IMG/VR virus record: IMGVR_UViG_3300024346_009569
Coordinates: 1 to 64,000 of that record
Length of the DNA stretch: 64,000 bases
DNA from: a virus
Reading direction: 5' to 3' (one strand)
A model generated the notes under the pieces. The model did no database searches. It was not told the DNA's origin and worked only from the letters and a program-made list of their open reading frames with translations. This document shows, one piece after another, positions 15,018-24,290 of the stretch. Both the position numbers and the translations under genes were made by a program. Numbering within the stretch: position 1 is the first letter of the stretch; each line of letters starts with the position of its first letter.

Positions 15018-15870
15018 TCCATTCTTTAATTTTAGTTTCAATAAAATCCATCATTGCTTGGGGTTTTTCATGACCTATAAAATGAATTACTTTAGATTTA
15101 AGTAAGTGTTCCATATCAACCCAATAAGGAAACACATAATATTCTTCTGGGTTTAATATTTGGTGATTTGGGCTTAAAGCATTCATTAATGAATGAAATG
15201 ATTGTTCCTGAGTATCTAAGATAGTTCGAGTCCATCCTGTTTTTTCGGTTCCATCTTCATTGTATATTCCTGTAAAATCAAAACATTCAATTAACATATT
15301 AAATGTGTTTGGATTTAAAAAATTATCAAATATACTTAAATCTAATCCTTTAAAACCAGCATTAATACCAGCGTTAGTATACTTTACTACATTTTGGCCA
15401 AATAAATTAGTTAGTGATTGAGCTAATGCTTTATCACAACCAGCGTTTGCGGGTTCAATAATACCAAATGGTGTTTTGGTTTGTAAATAATTATCTAATT
15501 GTGTTAAATCATCATTATTAAAAATAACATCATACTCAATTAACAATGAATAATCATAGCATAACACACGTCTTAAATAATGATTGATAATAATATGATA
15601 GAAATGAATAAAATTAGGTATTTTACTAATTAATTCATCAGACGCGTAATTATTTTGTTTCAAATAATTAGTCATATCTTCTTTTGAATACCAAATACAT
15701 TTAAATGGTAATGCATCAATTTTATCTGACCATTCATCATGAAATGTAGGTTGGTCTAAAATGATATGGAATTCAAAATTAATATTAGGAAAATACTTTT
15801 GTAATTGGAGCATTGTATAATACTCTAATTTGCCTTTTTTATGCCATAATCTCGAAACTGGTATTACCAT
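15010..15870 (-). CDS. Putative glycosyltransferase-like protein
   Basis: A 286-residue protein rich in Asn, Phe and Tyr. A candidate metal site is LLIEYDVIFNNDD near residue 109, and NAGINAGFKGL near 168 resembles the acceptor loop of GT-A enzymes. There is no membrane segment. It lies inside the glycan island, which supports the call, but no family is certain. Confidence 0.5.
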   Translation of the reverse strand: MVIPVSRLWHKKGKLEYYTMLQLQKYFPNINFEFHIILDQPTFHDEWSDKIDALPFKCIWYSKEDMTNYLKQNNYASDELISKIPNFIHFYHIIINHYLRRVLCYDYSLLIEYDVIFNNDDLTQLDNYLQTKTPFGIIEPANAGCDKALAQSLTNLFGQNVVKYTNAGINAGFKGLDLSIFDNFLNPNTFNMLIECFDFTGIYNEDGTEKTGWTRTILDTQEQSFHSLMNALSPNHQILNPEEYYVFPYWVDMEHLLKSKVIHFIGHEKPQAMMDFIETKIKEWND

Positions 15871-15871
15871 T

Positions 15872-16435
15872 TTATAATTTTTTATAAACGATGAATTCTC
15901 TTCTATTTTTAATAATTTCCATGTTTGGAACTATTTCATTTGATAATTGTTCTTGCCACCATGGAGCAATATCTTCAATAATATATAATCCTCCAGTTTT
16001 TAACGATTTAGAAAGTTCATGTATTGAGGTTATTTGATGAGCAACATCATGTGAACCATCATCAATAATAAAATCAAATTCTACCTTAACTTCATCAATA
16101 AATGATTTTAAACTATCTGTTGATGATTGATCAACAACATATGTTTTAATTCTGTCGTCCTCAAACATAACATCTTCTAAAATATCAACGGCGTATACAG
16201 TAGCATTTGGAAAAAAATCACGCCATGCTTTTATACTCGCTCCGGGGATATAATTACTAACATATGGATTCATTAATGGAGCGTTTCCAATCCCAATTTC
16301 TAACATATTAGTAAGAGTATGTTTGATTGGATTTAATAATTCAAAGTAATCAACTGAGTAATTGTGACCAATTGCCTCGCATTTATCTGCTCTATATTCT
16401 TCAAATAGTAAGCATAATTCGGTTTTTTCTGCCAT
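15872..16435 (-). CDS. Class I SAM-dependent methyltransferase
   Basis: A 187-residue Rossmann methyltransferase. MLEIGIGNAPLMNPY (residue 44 on) is the SAM-binding glycine loop, AVDILED the acidic ribose contact, FDFIIDDGSHDVAHQ the motif-II region and GGLYIIEDI the next strand. It resembles sugar O-methyltransferases of antibiotic and polysaccharide clusters. Placed between rmlD-like and glycosyltransferase genes, it probably methylates a sugar of the same glycan. Confidence 0.8.
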   Translation of the reverse strand: MAEKTELCLLFEEYRADKCEAIGHNYSVDYFELLNPIKHTLTNMLEIGIGNAPLMNPYVSNYIPGASIKAWRDFFPNATVYAVDILEDVMFEDDRIKTYVVDQSSTDSLKSFIDEVKVEFDFIIDDGSHDVAHQITSIHELSKSLKTGGLYIIEDIAPWWQEQLSNEIVPNMEIIKNRREFIVYKKL

Positions 16436-16436
16436 T

Positions 16437-17324
16437 TTATTTTAATGTATCTAAGTATTCGTGTAAGCAAACTTTCCAATTCCTCATATAATTTCTATCT
16501 AAATCATTAAGTGATTTATTAATTAATTTTTCTGAGTATGGGCGAGGTGCAAAATAATCTACTGCAAAATGATTACTATCAACTTTATTAATAGTTAATC
16601 CTAAATTTAAGTATTCATTAATAGCTACTGCTGTATCATATCTACTAGCTTCACCCTGACTTACCATATTATATAAACCATAAGGTAAATCTTCATTAAT
16701 ATGATTTAAAATTGATTGAGCAAAGTCTTTAGTGTATGTTGGTACTCCTAATTTATCATCTACTACAAATAATTCTTTAGCTCCTGATTCAATTTGTTTT
16801 AAAATCTTATTAACAAATTTTTTATCTTTAGCTCTACCACCTCCCATCATCCAACCAGCTCTAAAAATCCAATACTTTTCATATTGTTGATTTTGTAATA
16901 GTTGTTCTGTGTAGTATTTACTTTTACCATAAGCACTTAATGGGTATGGGGTATCTTGTTCTGTATAAAATTCTTTATCATTACCAAAAATACCTGCTGT
17001 ACTAATAAAAACGTATGGAATGTTTCTATCTTTAGCTAAATTAAATAAATGGATAGCAGCGATTGTATTAGTTAAATAACAATCATCTTTTTCGATTTCA
17101 CAATATTCTAAATCAACTAAAGCAGCAAAATTTAAAATAATATCAGGATTGAATTCATTAATTACTTGTGATGTATGAGCTAAATCTCTTATGTCACAAA
17201 AAGTAATATTATCTTCAATTTCTTTATCAGTTAATAAATAATCGGAAGTATCTGTAATATTTTGTAGTGTAGTACCTAACATACCATTAGCACCAGCTAT
17301 GAATATTTTTTTAAAGTGTGTCAT
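16437..17324 (-). CDS. RmlD-like dTDP-4-dehydrorhamnose reductase
   Basis: About 295 residues, started at MTHFKKIFIAGANG because that ATG overlaps the preceding stop. GANGMLG binds NAD(P), NFAALVDLEYCE and STAGIFG follow, and SAYGKSKYYTEQ provides the YxxxK catalytic pair. RmlD enzymes make the last reduction to dTDP-L-rhamnose, and relatives reduce other 6-deoxy-4-keto sugars. RmlA, RmlB and RmlC are not in this window, so the substrate would come from the host or from genes elsewhere. Confidence 0.82.
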   Translation of the reverse strand: MTHFKKIFIAGANGMLGTTLQNITDTSDYLLTDKEIEDNITFCDIRDLAHTSQVINEFNPDIILNFAALVDLEYCEIEKDDCYLTNTIAAIHLFNLAKDRNIPYVFISTAGIFGNDKEFYTEQDTPYPLSAYGKSKYYTEQLLQNQQYEKYWIFRAGWMMGGGRAKDKKFVNKILKQIESGAKELFVVDDKLGVPTYTKDFAQSILNHINEDLPYGLYNMVSQGEASRYDTAVAINEYLNLGLTINKVDSNHFAVDYFAPRPYSEKLINKSLNDLDRNYMRNWKVCLHEYLDTLK

Positions 17325-17949
17325 AATATGCGTTTTGTTTTTCCTGACGTTTAATATCTTTATGATGCCATAAAAATAATTCAGCTGGAATATATGAAAG
17401 AGATCCATATCCTTCAAGTACTTCATGTACTTTATTCTTCCATCTTATAACACCATTATTTTTAAATATACGGTGCTGCCAATCTGGAAAGTTGATTAGA
17501 TCTGTATTATCAATTGTTTGGACATTCCATCCCCATTTATCGATATGTTCTTGAGTTAACCCATCTACTGTATTACGTCGGGCAATATAAAATGATTCTG
17601 CTAGTCCTCGATTCGATTCAAATATAGCTGGTAAATATGCCCAAAATTCTTTAGATGGTAATTCATCAGCATCAATTTGAACAATATAATCACCTGTACA
17701 ATATTCTAGGAATTGGTTCTTCCAATCTGCAAAATGACCATTAAAATCTAATTTACGCCACGTTTGCACATTTGGTAATTTATTGAATGAAAGTAGGTAC
17801 TCTAATACTTCCGGAGTACCATTTTTTTCATCATACAAGATAACGATTTCATCTTGTACTTGTTTATTTTCTAGTAAGCTAGGAAGGAGTTGTTTTATCT
17901 CCTCTAATTCATTACATACTGTTACAGCAAAACTAAACTTCATCGTCAT
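17311..17949 (-). CDS. Family 2 glycosyltransferase (WaaE/KdtX-like)
   Basis: A 212-residue GT2 enzyme: FSFAVTVCNELEEIKQLLPS at the start, YIVQIDADELPSKEF with the DxD metal site near residue 92 and WQHRIFKNNGVIRWKNKVHE near 160, the layout of lipopolysaccharide-core transferases such as WaaE. The true start may be MKFSF two codons later. It overlaps the genes on both sides. Confidence 0.82.
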   Translation of the reverse strand: MTMKFSFAVTVCNELEEIKQLLPSLLENKQVQDEIVILYDEKNGTPEVLEYLLSFNKLPNVQTWRKLDFNGHFADWKNQFLEYCTGDYIVQIDADELPSKEFWAYLPAIFESNRGLAESFYIARRNTVDGLTQEHIDKWGWNVQTIDNTDLINFPDWQHRIFKNNGVIRWKNKVHEVLEGYGSLSYIPAELFLWHHKDIKRQEKQNAYYDTL

Positions 17950-18379
17950 TTTTAATTAAAATTGAATAAGCATACAAAGCAGCTGGAAACATCATATTAG
18001 GATATACAACTGAGTTGGTCATATCTAATTTGTGGGTTTGACCAACTAATGCTTTATCATTCTCTCCAATTAGAATATATTTAGCAACCCTCCATCCCCA
18101 ATTATCTGCGTTTTTGCCATCTGGAAATAACATAGCTTGATTTTGTTCATTTAGTACTGTTGGGTACCAAACAAATCCACTATCATCAATTAGTTTTAAA
18201 TCTTTAAATAATTCTGGTTGTGATTCAAATATTGATTTTTCTACATCAGAACCATCTACCATACCTTCATTAGTTTGGTATCCACAATTTTGACAAATAC
18301 GAGTATCAACCCCTTTCATTTTAAGTGCTACTACTGATTTATCAGTTCCACAAATAGGGCAATCAAACATTTCTTCCAT
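17933..18379 (-). CDS. Zinc-ribbon protein of the glycan island
   Basis: A 148-residue protein with an N-terminal zinc ribbon made of CPIC (residue 7 on) and CQNCG (33 on). The rest has a WGWRVAKYILIGENDKAL segment and no clear family. It sits between two glycosyltransferases with one-base or small overlaps, so it probably supports the same pathway or regulates it. The function is not known. Confidence 0.65.
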   Translation of the reverse strand: MEEMFDCPICGTDKSVVALKMKGVDTRICQNCGYQTNEGMVDGSDVEKSIFESQPELFKDLKLIDDSGFVWYPTVLNEQNQAMLFPDGKNADNWGWRVAKYILIGENDKALVGQTHKLDMTNSVVYPNMMFPAALYAYSILIKNDDEV

Positions 18380-19692
18380 TATTTATTTAGTTTAGGTAAT
18401 TCTAATTGATTTAATTTAGGTAAAGATAAAGGGATAAATTTCGGGATAGGTTGTGTTTTTTCATTTAAAATCTGACTTAATCTTTCAGTCATTTTATCTA
18501 ATGAAAATTTATTTTTAGATATATTTGCTTGTTTTTTAGCTAACGGGATAAATTTTTTATAATTTTCAAATACTTCTTTTAAAGCGTACCCTGCTTGTCC
18601 ATCATTTGGAGCAAACCATTGAGAATCAGCAATTAACATATTAGGTACTACTGCGGATGCGTGTATTTGTTTTAACTCACCACCTACTAAAACAGCAGCA
18701 TCTTTATTTAAGAAATCAATATGACCTGACCATCCTGAAGCAATTACTGGCTTTTCTGTAACTGTAAATTCTAATAATGGACGACCAAATCCTTCACCTT
18801 TAGTAAATGATACCATTGCTTTTACTTTAGAGTGATTATATAAATCATTTATATCTTCATCTTCTAAATCACCATGTAACAAATAAATGTTAGGTAAACG
18901 ACCACTTACAGTTTTACGAATAGATTCAATTTTTTCAAACATTGAATTACGATCCATAATTGAAGTTGTAGCTGAATTAGTTTTCATAATCAATGCTGGT
19001 GGGTTTGTTTTGCCTTTAAATACTTCTAAAAACGCTTTAACCATATAACCAACATTCTTTCTATCTTCACCAAAATCACCTTGTAACCAATGTCCTACAA
19101 ATAAAAATGCAAAATCTTCTTTAATTTTAGATATTTGTTGTACTAAATCAGTTTGTGATGGAGTCGTTTTAAAGTATTTATTTAAATCTACACCTTCAAA
19201 TAACGTTTCAACAGGTGATGTTAATTTAATAATAGCTGTTGTTTTATTTGAATTTTTATCTTTTTGTTCAAATTGACTATTTTCAAATACTGTTTTTGAA
19301 TGTTCTGATGATGCTAATATTAAATCCATACGATTACAACCTTCAATCCAAGATGGATCACAAATTGTTGTTTCAATACCTGCTGTTACTCCAATACTTA
19401 AATGTTTCCCCATTTTCTGGAATTCATTAGGAACTGTAATTTGGAACCATACATCAGGTTGAATTGGGAGTTGATTACCAGTACCAATAATACGGGATTT
19501 TAAATCCGCTTCCTCTTCAATTTCATCATCTAAGAACCCAAATGGAGTAGATCCCCAACGCTGAGATAATAATTTAATATCCCATTCATCACCTTTGGCT
19601 TTAATTAATGATTTGATAAAATCTCTTGAGCGTGCACCGTATCCACTAAATGTGTCTACGGGTGAGCTTACTATACATAACGGCTTATTCAT
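18379..19692 (-). CDS. GT4-type glycosyltransferase
   Basis: A 437-residue GT-B enzyme. The N-domain starts CIVSSPVDTFSGYGARSRDF, FLFVGHWLQGDF marks the interdomain strand, and MVSFTKGEGFGRPLLEF with EKPVIASGWSGHIDFLN is the donor-binding E-x7-E-type region of GT4. It would use a nucleotide sugar. It overlaps the next GT4 gene by eight bases, and the two probably act in succession. Confidence 0.85.
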   Translation of the reverse strand: MNKPLCIVSSPVDTFSGYGARSRDFIKSLIKAKGDEWDIKLLSQRWGSTPFGFLDDEIEEEADLKSRIIGTGNQLPIQPDVWFQITVPNEFQKMGKHLSIGVTAGIETTICDPSWIEGCNRMDLILASSEHSKTVFENSQFEQKDKNSNKTTAIIKLTSPVETLFEGVDLNKYFKTTPSQTDLVQQISKIKEDFAFLFVGHWLQGDFGEDRKNVGYMVKAFLEVFKGKTNPPALIMKTNSATTSIMDRNSMFEKIESIRKTVSGRLPNIYLLHGDLEDEDINDLYNHSKVKAMVSFTKGEGFGRPLLEFTVTEKPVIASGWSGHIDFLNKDAAVLVGGELKQIHASAVVPNMLIADSQWFAPNDGQAGYALKEVFENYKKFIPLAKKQANISKNKFSLDKMTERLSQILNEKTQPIPKFIPLSLPKLNQLELPKLNK

Positions 19693-21127
19693 GTTCTGCT
19701 ACTGGGTATTTTAAGTAATTTGGTTTATAATCTTCAATTTTAATTAGGTCAAATAATGATCGCGGTGTCCATTTTTCGAATGTTTCATCAATACCATCAA
19801 CAACATTAATACACATATTTTTAGCAGTCATCATTGCTTCGTTTGATGTTACCCACTCACATGCTGCTTTTCCTAATTTAGCATATTCGTTTGAATCTTC
19901 CATTTTTAAAGCATATGCTGATGCTAATTGATTAGCTACATCTCTAAAATCACATCTATCATCAAAGATATATGGTGTTGGAGGAGATCCGATTAATGAA
20001 ATATTACTTGGGAATACTGGAAATGCCCATTTACCATGTTTTTTATATTTACCTAAATGGTTTGATCCGAATTGTTCTGTAAATTTAATCCAATTACCAT
20101 CTTCATCTTCAAAACGCATTTGATCTTGCATACCTCCAGTTACATTTGCTAAAATCGGAGTACCCGCCATCATTGATTCGGTAAGCGATAATCCCCAACC
20201 TTCATTCGAGGATATCAACGCAGTAATATCGGCTAAATTATAGTAATAATTTAATTGAGATTGTGTGATCTTTTGATTTGAAATGTAAATGTTCTTTTGT
20301 TTATCACCCATTAACATTTCAATTACCTTAGGTAAATCGGTACCATTATCATCAATAGCATCTGTATGTAAAATTAAAGCACATTTATCTGCTTGTTGTT
20401 TTGGTAATTTATCAATAAATGTTTTAAATGCTAAAATCAAATCAGAAGTTGATTTACGTCTTAAATTACGAGCATTATGGAATGTTATAAAATCAAATTT
20501 ATTATTACCCAATACTTGCTTTTCAAATTCTTTAAAATCATTTGATGTTTTATCTACTGGGTGGAAATATTTTTCATTAATCCCATGAGGAACATATTTG
20601 ATTAATCTATTTTTAGCTACATCTCCTAATACTACATGATTAATATTTTCAGTTTGTTTTGAAATAGCAAATAATGTATCGCATGACTCGTAGTATGGCT
20701 TATTATACAATGGATAAGGTAAATCATCCCAAATATTTAAGTAAATAATAGGCATTTTTGAACGAATTTCACGCTCATGTTGAAATAACCAAATCCAATA
20801 GCGTGGATCTGTAAACAACATAATTGCGTCTGGTTTTTCAATTTCCATAATTTGACGCACAAATTCAATCGTACCATATCCATCAGTAGGATAAATCATC
20901 ACCGATGCATCTTCTATTTCAGCGCTTTTATTAGTGTCTGAAGATAAATCTAATCTTTGGCCTTTTTCTGGGTGATTAATAGCTCCACCAATATTTACCC
21001 AATTGTAATGATTTGCGGTACCAACAACGATTTCTCTAGCCATAGTTGCTATACCAGAGGTAAATCTAATGTCGTCGCACATTAATAGAATCTTTTTCCT
21101 TTGATCTTTAGGAATGTAATTTTGCAT
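19685..21127 (-). CDS. GT4-type glycosyltransferase
   Basis: A 480-residue GT-B enzyme. ILLMCDDIRFTSGIATMARE is the N-terminal acceptor-domain loop, FITFHNARNLRRKSTSDLI the start of the C-domain and SSNEGWGLSLTESMMAGTPI the donor site. It is the first gene of this glycan island in the direction of transcription and lies 18 bases after the ribbon-helix-helix candidate, so the island may be read from the promoter-like site at 21366-21380. Confidence 0.85.
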   Translation of the reverse strand: MQNYIPKDQRKKILLMCDDIRFTSGIATMAREIVVGTANHYNWVNIGGAINHPEKGQRLDLSSDTNKSAEIEDASVMIYPTDGYGTIEFVRQIMEIEKPDAIMLFTDPRYWIWLFQHEREIRSKMPIIYLNIWDDLPYPLYNKPYYESCDTLFAISKQTENINHVVLGDVAKNRLIKYVPHGINEKYFHPVDKTSNDFKEFEKQVLGNNKFDFITFHNARNLRRKSTSDLILAFKTFIDKLPKQQADKCALILHTDAIDDNGTDLPKVIEMLMGDKQKNIYISNQKITQSQLNYYYNLADITALISSNEGWGLSLTESMMAGTPILANVTGGMQDQMRFEDEDGNWIKFTEQFGSNHLGKYKKHGKWAFPVFPSNISLIGSPPTPYIFDDRCDFRDVANQLASAYALKMEDSNEYAKLGKAACEWVTSNEAMMTAKNMCINVVDGIDETFEKWTPRSLFDLIKIEDYKPNYLKYPVAEHE

Positions 21128-21144
21128 AACTGATTATTTTGTGT

Positions 21145-21345
21145 TTATAGACTTCCGGACATTACTAATGCATTATAACTATGAATTTGTTTTTTAAACT
21201 CATCATTAGTTAAATATAAATGCATTGCTCTGTTCATTAATTTTTGTAAGTTGAATTTATCTTTTATAGAGGCCATTTTAAATTCCTCAAATATGTCTCC
21301 GTGCACCTTTACACTTGTCAAGACTAATTGTTCATTCTTTCCCAT
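21145..21345 (-). CDS. Putative ribbon-helix-helix protein (66 aa)
   Basis: An initial strand (LVLTSVKVHGDIFEEFKMAS) followed by two helices (NLQKLMNRAMHLYLTNDEFK) fits small ribbon-helix-helix DNA-binding proteins. It sits at the head of the glycan island just after a promoter-like TATATTTATA site and could regulate it. The fold is inferred from pattern only. Confidence 0.5.
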   Translation of the reverse strand: MGKNEQLVLTSVKVHGDIFEEFKMASIKDKFNLQKLMNRAMHLYLTNDEFKKQIHSYNALVMSGSL

Positions 21346-21365
21346 TTTTGTATATTATTATATTT

Positions 21366-21380
21366 GTATATAAATATATA
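21366..21380 (-). promoter_or_regulatory. Class-II promoter-like site (TATATTTATA)
   Basis: The minus strand reads TATATATTTATATAC, about 20 bases ahead of the ribbon-helix-helix gene. It contains TA-nn-TTTA but lacks the TTTCYT element of the main motif. Similar sites occur at 27553, 28947, 48763, 51203, 53411 and 58361. Confidence 0.45.
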
Positions 21381-21386
21381 ACAGAA

Positions 21387-22340
21387 TTAGAAAGATGAAT
21401 CTTTATTGCATAGTTCTTTATTGTCTTTAAACGGACACCACTGACATGATTCCTTAGACACGTTTTTGATTAACTCTGTTGACTTATAAGTGCCATCAGG
21501 GTTGAATACTGTATTGATAAATTCTGTAATGTGTGATACTGCTTTAGTACGTTTGCCTTTACCTGAAGCGGGTTCAACGATTTGAATGCGTTTTTGAGGA
21601 AAATCAAGATTTTCATATAGTTTACGTTTAACGATGAAGAATTCCACATCGATTTGTTCTGGGTCGATATTATACTGTTTAGCAAAGTATTCCTTATATA
21701 GGATAATCTGCTGCATTTTTAGTTCGTCTTTCTTTTCCTTATCTTTCCACCCCATTTTAGATGTTTTGATATCGAATATTTTAATTTTATTAGTATTTTC
21801 GTTGTATAGAACGAAATCAATATATCCTTTTAAATAAACATTAGGATGATTATCATCAATCGGCTGCACTAGAGGCATTTCGATTCCAACTAAATCCCAT
21901 TTTCTAGTACTAAAGTATTCACCTTTATTCTTTTTAAAGTAATCGATAATTGCTAATCCATCTTCATAATAATCACGCATTTCAGTTGCTGATGAGAAAT
22001 GAATACCTTTATTATCGTTTAGTGTTTTCTTGTATTCGTCTGAGAATGTCTGTTGGAAGAATGATTCTATATCAATTCGATCGGCTTCGGCTCCACTTGT
22101 ATCGAACATAACTTGAATGTAGTGTTGCATCGCAACGTGAACTGATGTTCCGAACACTGCAGCCATTGATGGCTGAAAATTACGATACCCTTCTCTATAT
22201 TCTAGACCCCAACGAAATGGACATTTAGCATAAATAGAGAACTGAGAATATGATATTGTTTTATCATTTTGATAATTTATTTCTCTTACCGCTTTGTTTT
22301 TTATTTCCTTTAGAAGGGCGGGTATCGGTGTTTTGGCCAT
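21387..22340 (-). CDS. PD-(D/E)XK nuclease with Cys cluster (Cas4/AddB-like)
   Basis: A 317-residue RecB-family nuclease. YSQFSIYAKCPFRW near residue 35 gives the first Cys, FGTSVHVAMQHY the motif His, GYIDFVL the Asp and IKIFDIKTSK the D-x-K pair. The C-terminus has CQWCPFKDNKELC, so four Cys could hold an iron-sulfur cluster as in AddB and Cas4. Such enzymes trim DNA ends. It overlaps the gp62-like clamp-loader gene by 77 bases and belongs to the replication block, which suggests a role in recombination or end processing. Confidence 0.82.
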   Translation of the reverse strand: MAKTPIPALLKEIKNKAVREINYQNDKTISYSQFSIYAKCPFRWGLEYREGYRNFQPSMAAVFGTSVHVAMQHYIQVMFDTSGAEADRIDIESFFQQTFSDEYKKTLNDNKGIHFSSATEMRDYYEDGLAIIDYFKKNKGEYFSTRKWDLVGIEMPLVQPIDDNHPNVYLKGYIDFVLYNENTNKIKIFDIKTSKMGWKDKEKKDELKMQQIILYKEYFAKQYNIDPEQIDVEFFIVKRKLYENLDFPQKRIQIVEPASGKGKRTKAVSHITEFINTVFNPDGTYKSTELIKNVSKESCQWCPFKDNKELCNKDSSF

Positions 22341-22713
22341 AACTGTTTAATATGTCTTGAAATTGATCGTTGCTTAATAAAGCAAGATAATCGTTTGCTT
22401 CTCTTTGAGATACTTGTAATAATGAAGATAATTTAGAAACTTTATCCTTATCTATCTTTTCGGAAGCGGCTTTAGTGTATTTAAAATACTTTTTAGCTTT
22501 AGGTAATAATGATAAGTAAATATTATATACTTGTTCTGGTGTTAAATTAGGTATAGCTTGTACTTCATTAGCAAATACACAGTATTCAGAACTCATAGAT
22601 AGGTACCTATGTAGCATATATGGATTAATACTTTTAATTTCAGTATCACTCAGTTTGCTATAAGGTACCTTATCATATGATAAGTAAGATAATATCTTAA
22701 AGAATTCGTTCAT
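22264..22713 (-). CDS. Clamp-loader small subunit (gp62-like)
   Basis: A 149-residue helical protein with features of T4/cyanophage gp62: INPYMLHRYLSMSSEYCVFA near residue 29, then LLPKAKKYFKYTK near 70 and a late REANDYLALLSNDQFQDIL. The gp44/gp62 complex loads the sliding clamp onto primer-template junctions. Similarity in gp62 is always low, but the position two genes from the gp44-like ATPase strengthens the call. The tail is basic (GNKKQSGKRNKLSK). Confidence 0.72.
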   Translation of the reverse strand: MNEFFKILSYLSYDKVPYSKLSDTEIKSINPYMLHRYLSMSSEYCVFANEVQAIPNLTPEQVYNIYLSLLPKAKKYFKYTKAASEKIDKDKVSKLSSLLQVSQREANDYLALLSNDQFQDILNSYGQNTDTRPSKGNKKQSGKRNKLSK

Positions 22714-22997
22714 TATTCAGGACGTGGAAAACGTGAACGTTTTGGAGCATCGCTTACATCTTCAACTGATGGAGCACCTGCTGTAGGTTGTGTTTTAGGC
22801 ATGAATTGTACGTTTACATGTCCACACTTATCACAAGCAAACACGGGGATTGGCATCATACCATCTTGGGCAGTTCCGGTAATAAAGCGGGAAATACTGC
22901 GTAATACTACTGCTTCATGGAATGTAGCGTTACCACACTCATCGCATGTTATCTCGGTAGTATCTTCGAGATTAATGTTCATTTTTACTGGATCCAT
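22713..22997 (-). CDS. Zinc-ribbon hypothetical protein (94 aa)
   Basis: CDECG (residue 19 on) and CDKCG (55 on) form a four-Cys zinc ribbon. A basic, Pro-containing tail follows (RSRFPRPE). It lies exactly between the two clamp-loader genes with one-base overlaps, so it may bind DNA or the replisome. No named family is recognised. Confidence 0.65.
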   Translation of the reverse strand: MDPVKMNINLEDTTEITCDECGNATFHEAVVLRSISRFITGTAQDGMMPIPVFACDKCGHVNVQFMPKTQPTAGAPSVEDVSDAPKRSRFPRPE

Positions 22998-23884
22998 TAT
23001 TTAATTATGTTTATAATTGAGGCGATACACGCCATAAAGTTGATTTCTTTATCTACTACTGTTGCATGTTTGAATTGATAATCAGCTAATGTCATTGTGA
23101 TCATTCCATTATCTTTACCTAATTCATCATATAACGCTCTATACATTGGTTCAAAGTCAGATATATTATTGTCTACTAAGTATTGTCTGACTGATTTAAA
23201 TGCGTCTTTACCTTGAATTAATTTAATTACATCTTGTATATCAAATCTAGTACCAGCTTTAACAAGAGTTAACTTACCATCAATACTATTCTGTTGAGTT
23301 ACATTGATGATTTTACGAATATCTGGATAGAAATTAGTAACGATAGCAGATATGTCTGGTAGGTTATATGTAGTATTTTCTGCTTCTAATATAGAAACTA
23401 AATGGCGAGCAATATCTGGTTTAGATAATGTTTCAATTTTAAATGCTTGGCATCTAGATTGTAATGGCTCAATAATACGCTCAACGTAATTACACGTTAG
23501 AATAAAACGTGTTTTAGCCGAGAATGTTTCAATTATATTACGTAACGATGCTTGTGCATTAATAGTTAAATAATCGGACTCATCTAGTATTACTACCTTT
23601 AATGGTTGGAATGTAGATGTAGAAGCGAATGATTTTACTTTATCACGAATCGTATCAATACCGTTTTCATCTGATGCATTAATGTACATCATATCGCAAT
23701 TGATATTTTTAGTGATTAATTTGGCTAATGTAGTTTTGCCTGTACCTGCTTTACCATATAATAATAAATGTGGTATGTCGTTTTTAATGATCCAACTCTG
23801 AATTGTGTTTTTTAATTCATCATTGCCTATATATTGATCTAATGTTTGTGAGCGGTACTTTTCAGTCCAAAGAGTGTGTTGCAT
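22997..23884 (-). CDS. Clamp-loader ATPase subunit (gp44/RFC-like)
   Basis: A 295-residue AAA+ ATPase. The Walker A is GKAGTGKTTLAKL near residue 44, the Walker B VVILDESDY near 97, the sensor ILTCNYVERIIEPL and the SRC motif LQSRCQAFKIETL near 145. With gp62 it opens the gp45-type clamp and places it on DNA. The start LWTEKYRSQTLDQYIGN is typical of RFC small subunits. It is preceded by a 49-residue coiled-coil gene. Confidence 0.92.
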   Translation of the reverse strand: MQHTLWTEKYRSQTLDQYIGNDELKNTIQSWIIKNDIPHLLLYGKAGTGKTTLAKLITKNINCDMMYINASDENGIDTIRDKVKSFASTSTFQPLKVVILDESDYLTINAQASLRNIIETFSAKTRFILTCNYVERIIEPLQSRCQAFKIETLSKPDIARHLVSILEAENTTYNLPDISAIVTNFYPDIRKIINVTQQNSIDGKLTLVKAGTRFDIQDVIKLIQGKDAFKSVRQYLVDNNISDFEPMYRALYDELGKDNGMITMTLADYQFKHATVVDKEINFMACIASIINIIK

Positions 23885-23886
23885 AA

Positions 23887-24036
23887 TTAATTACCTGGAA
23901 TATTATATTTTTCTTGAATGTAATTAAGAGCTTTTAATTTATCAATCGTATCTTCGAGTATAGCGATTTTTTCATTTAGTAAAGCGATTTCCTCTTGGGC
24001 GCGTTCTAATTGTAGTTTTACTGATTTTACTGTCAT
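23887..24036 (-). CDS. Small coiled-coil protein (49 aa)
   Basis: Reads MTVKSVKLQLERAQEEIALL followed by further heptads (NEKIAILEDTIDKLKAL), an almost continuous coiled coil, then YNIPGN. It ends two bases before the clamp-loader ATPase and has the AAATGTTATG start context. A replisome accessory role is possible from its position only. Confidence 0.65.
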   Translation of the reverse strand: MTVKSVKLQLERAQEEIALLNEKIAILEDTIDKLKALNYIQEKYNIPGN

Positions 24037-24041
24037 AACAT

Positions 24042-24290
24042 TTATTTTAATTTAACTATTGTTACTACCTCACCTGACTTTAAAGGACATTTATCAGGAA
24101 TGCCATTTACATTACCACTATTTATAATCATATTTTCATATGGGTCCCATCCATCATCTTCCGTTATATAAATAAATCTTCTTTCTTCCGCTCTTTTCTT
24201 AAAATATGGGTGTCTACATTCCATACCATCCATGCTGTTTCCCCAAAATGGACAATCGTTACACTTTGTTACTTCTTCTACTATTGTCAT
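24042..24290 (-). CDS. Cys-containing hypothetical protein (82 aa)
   Basis: Contains CNDCPFWGNSMDGMECRHPY near the N-terminus and a later CPL, so four Cys and a His could bind zinc. The same CxxCPFW pattern recurs in small phage and Bacteroidetes proteins without a known function. Its start overlaps the 78-residue gene by four bases. Confidence 0.6.
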   Translation of the reverse strand: MTIVEEVTKCNDCPFWGNSMDGMECRHPYFKKRAEERRFIYITEDDGWDPYENMIINSGNVNGIPDKCPLKSGEVVTIVKLK

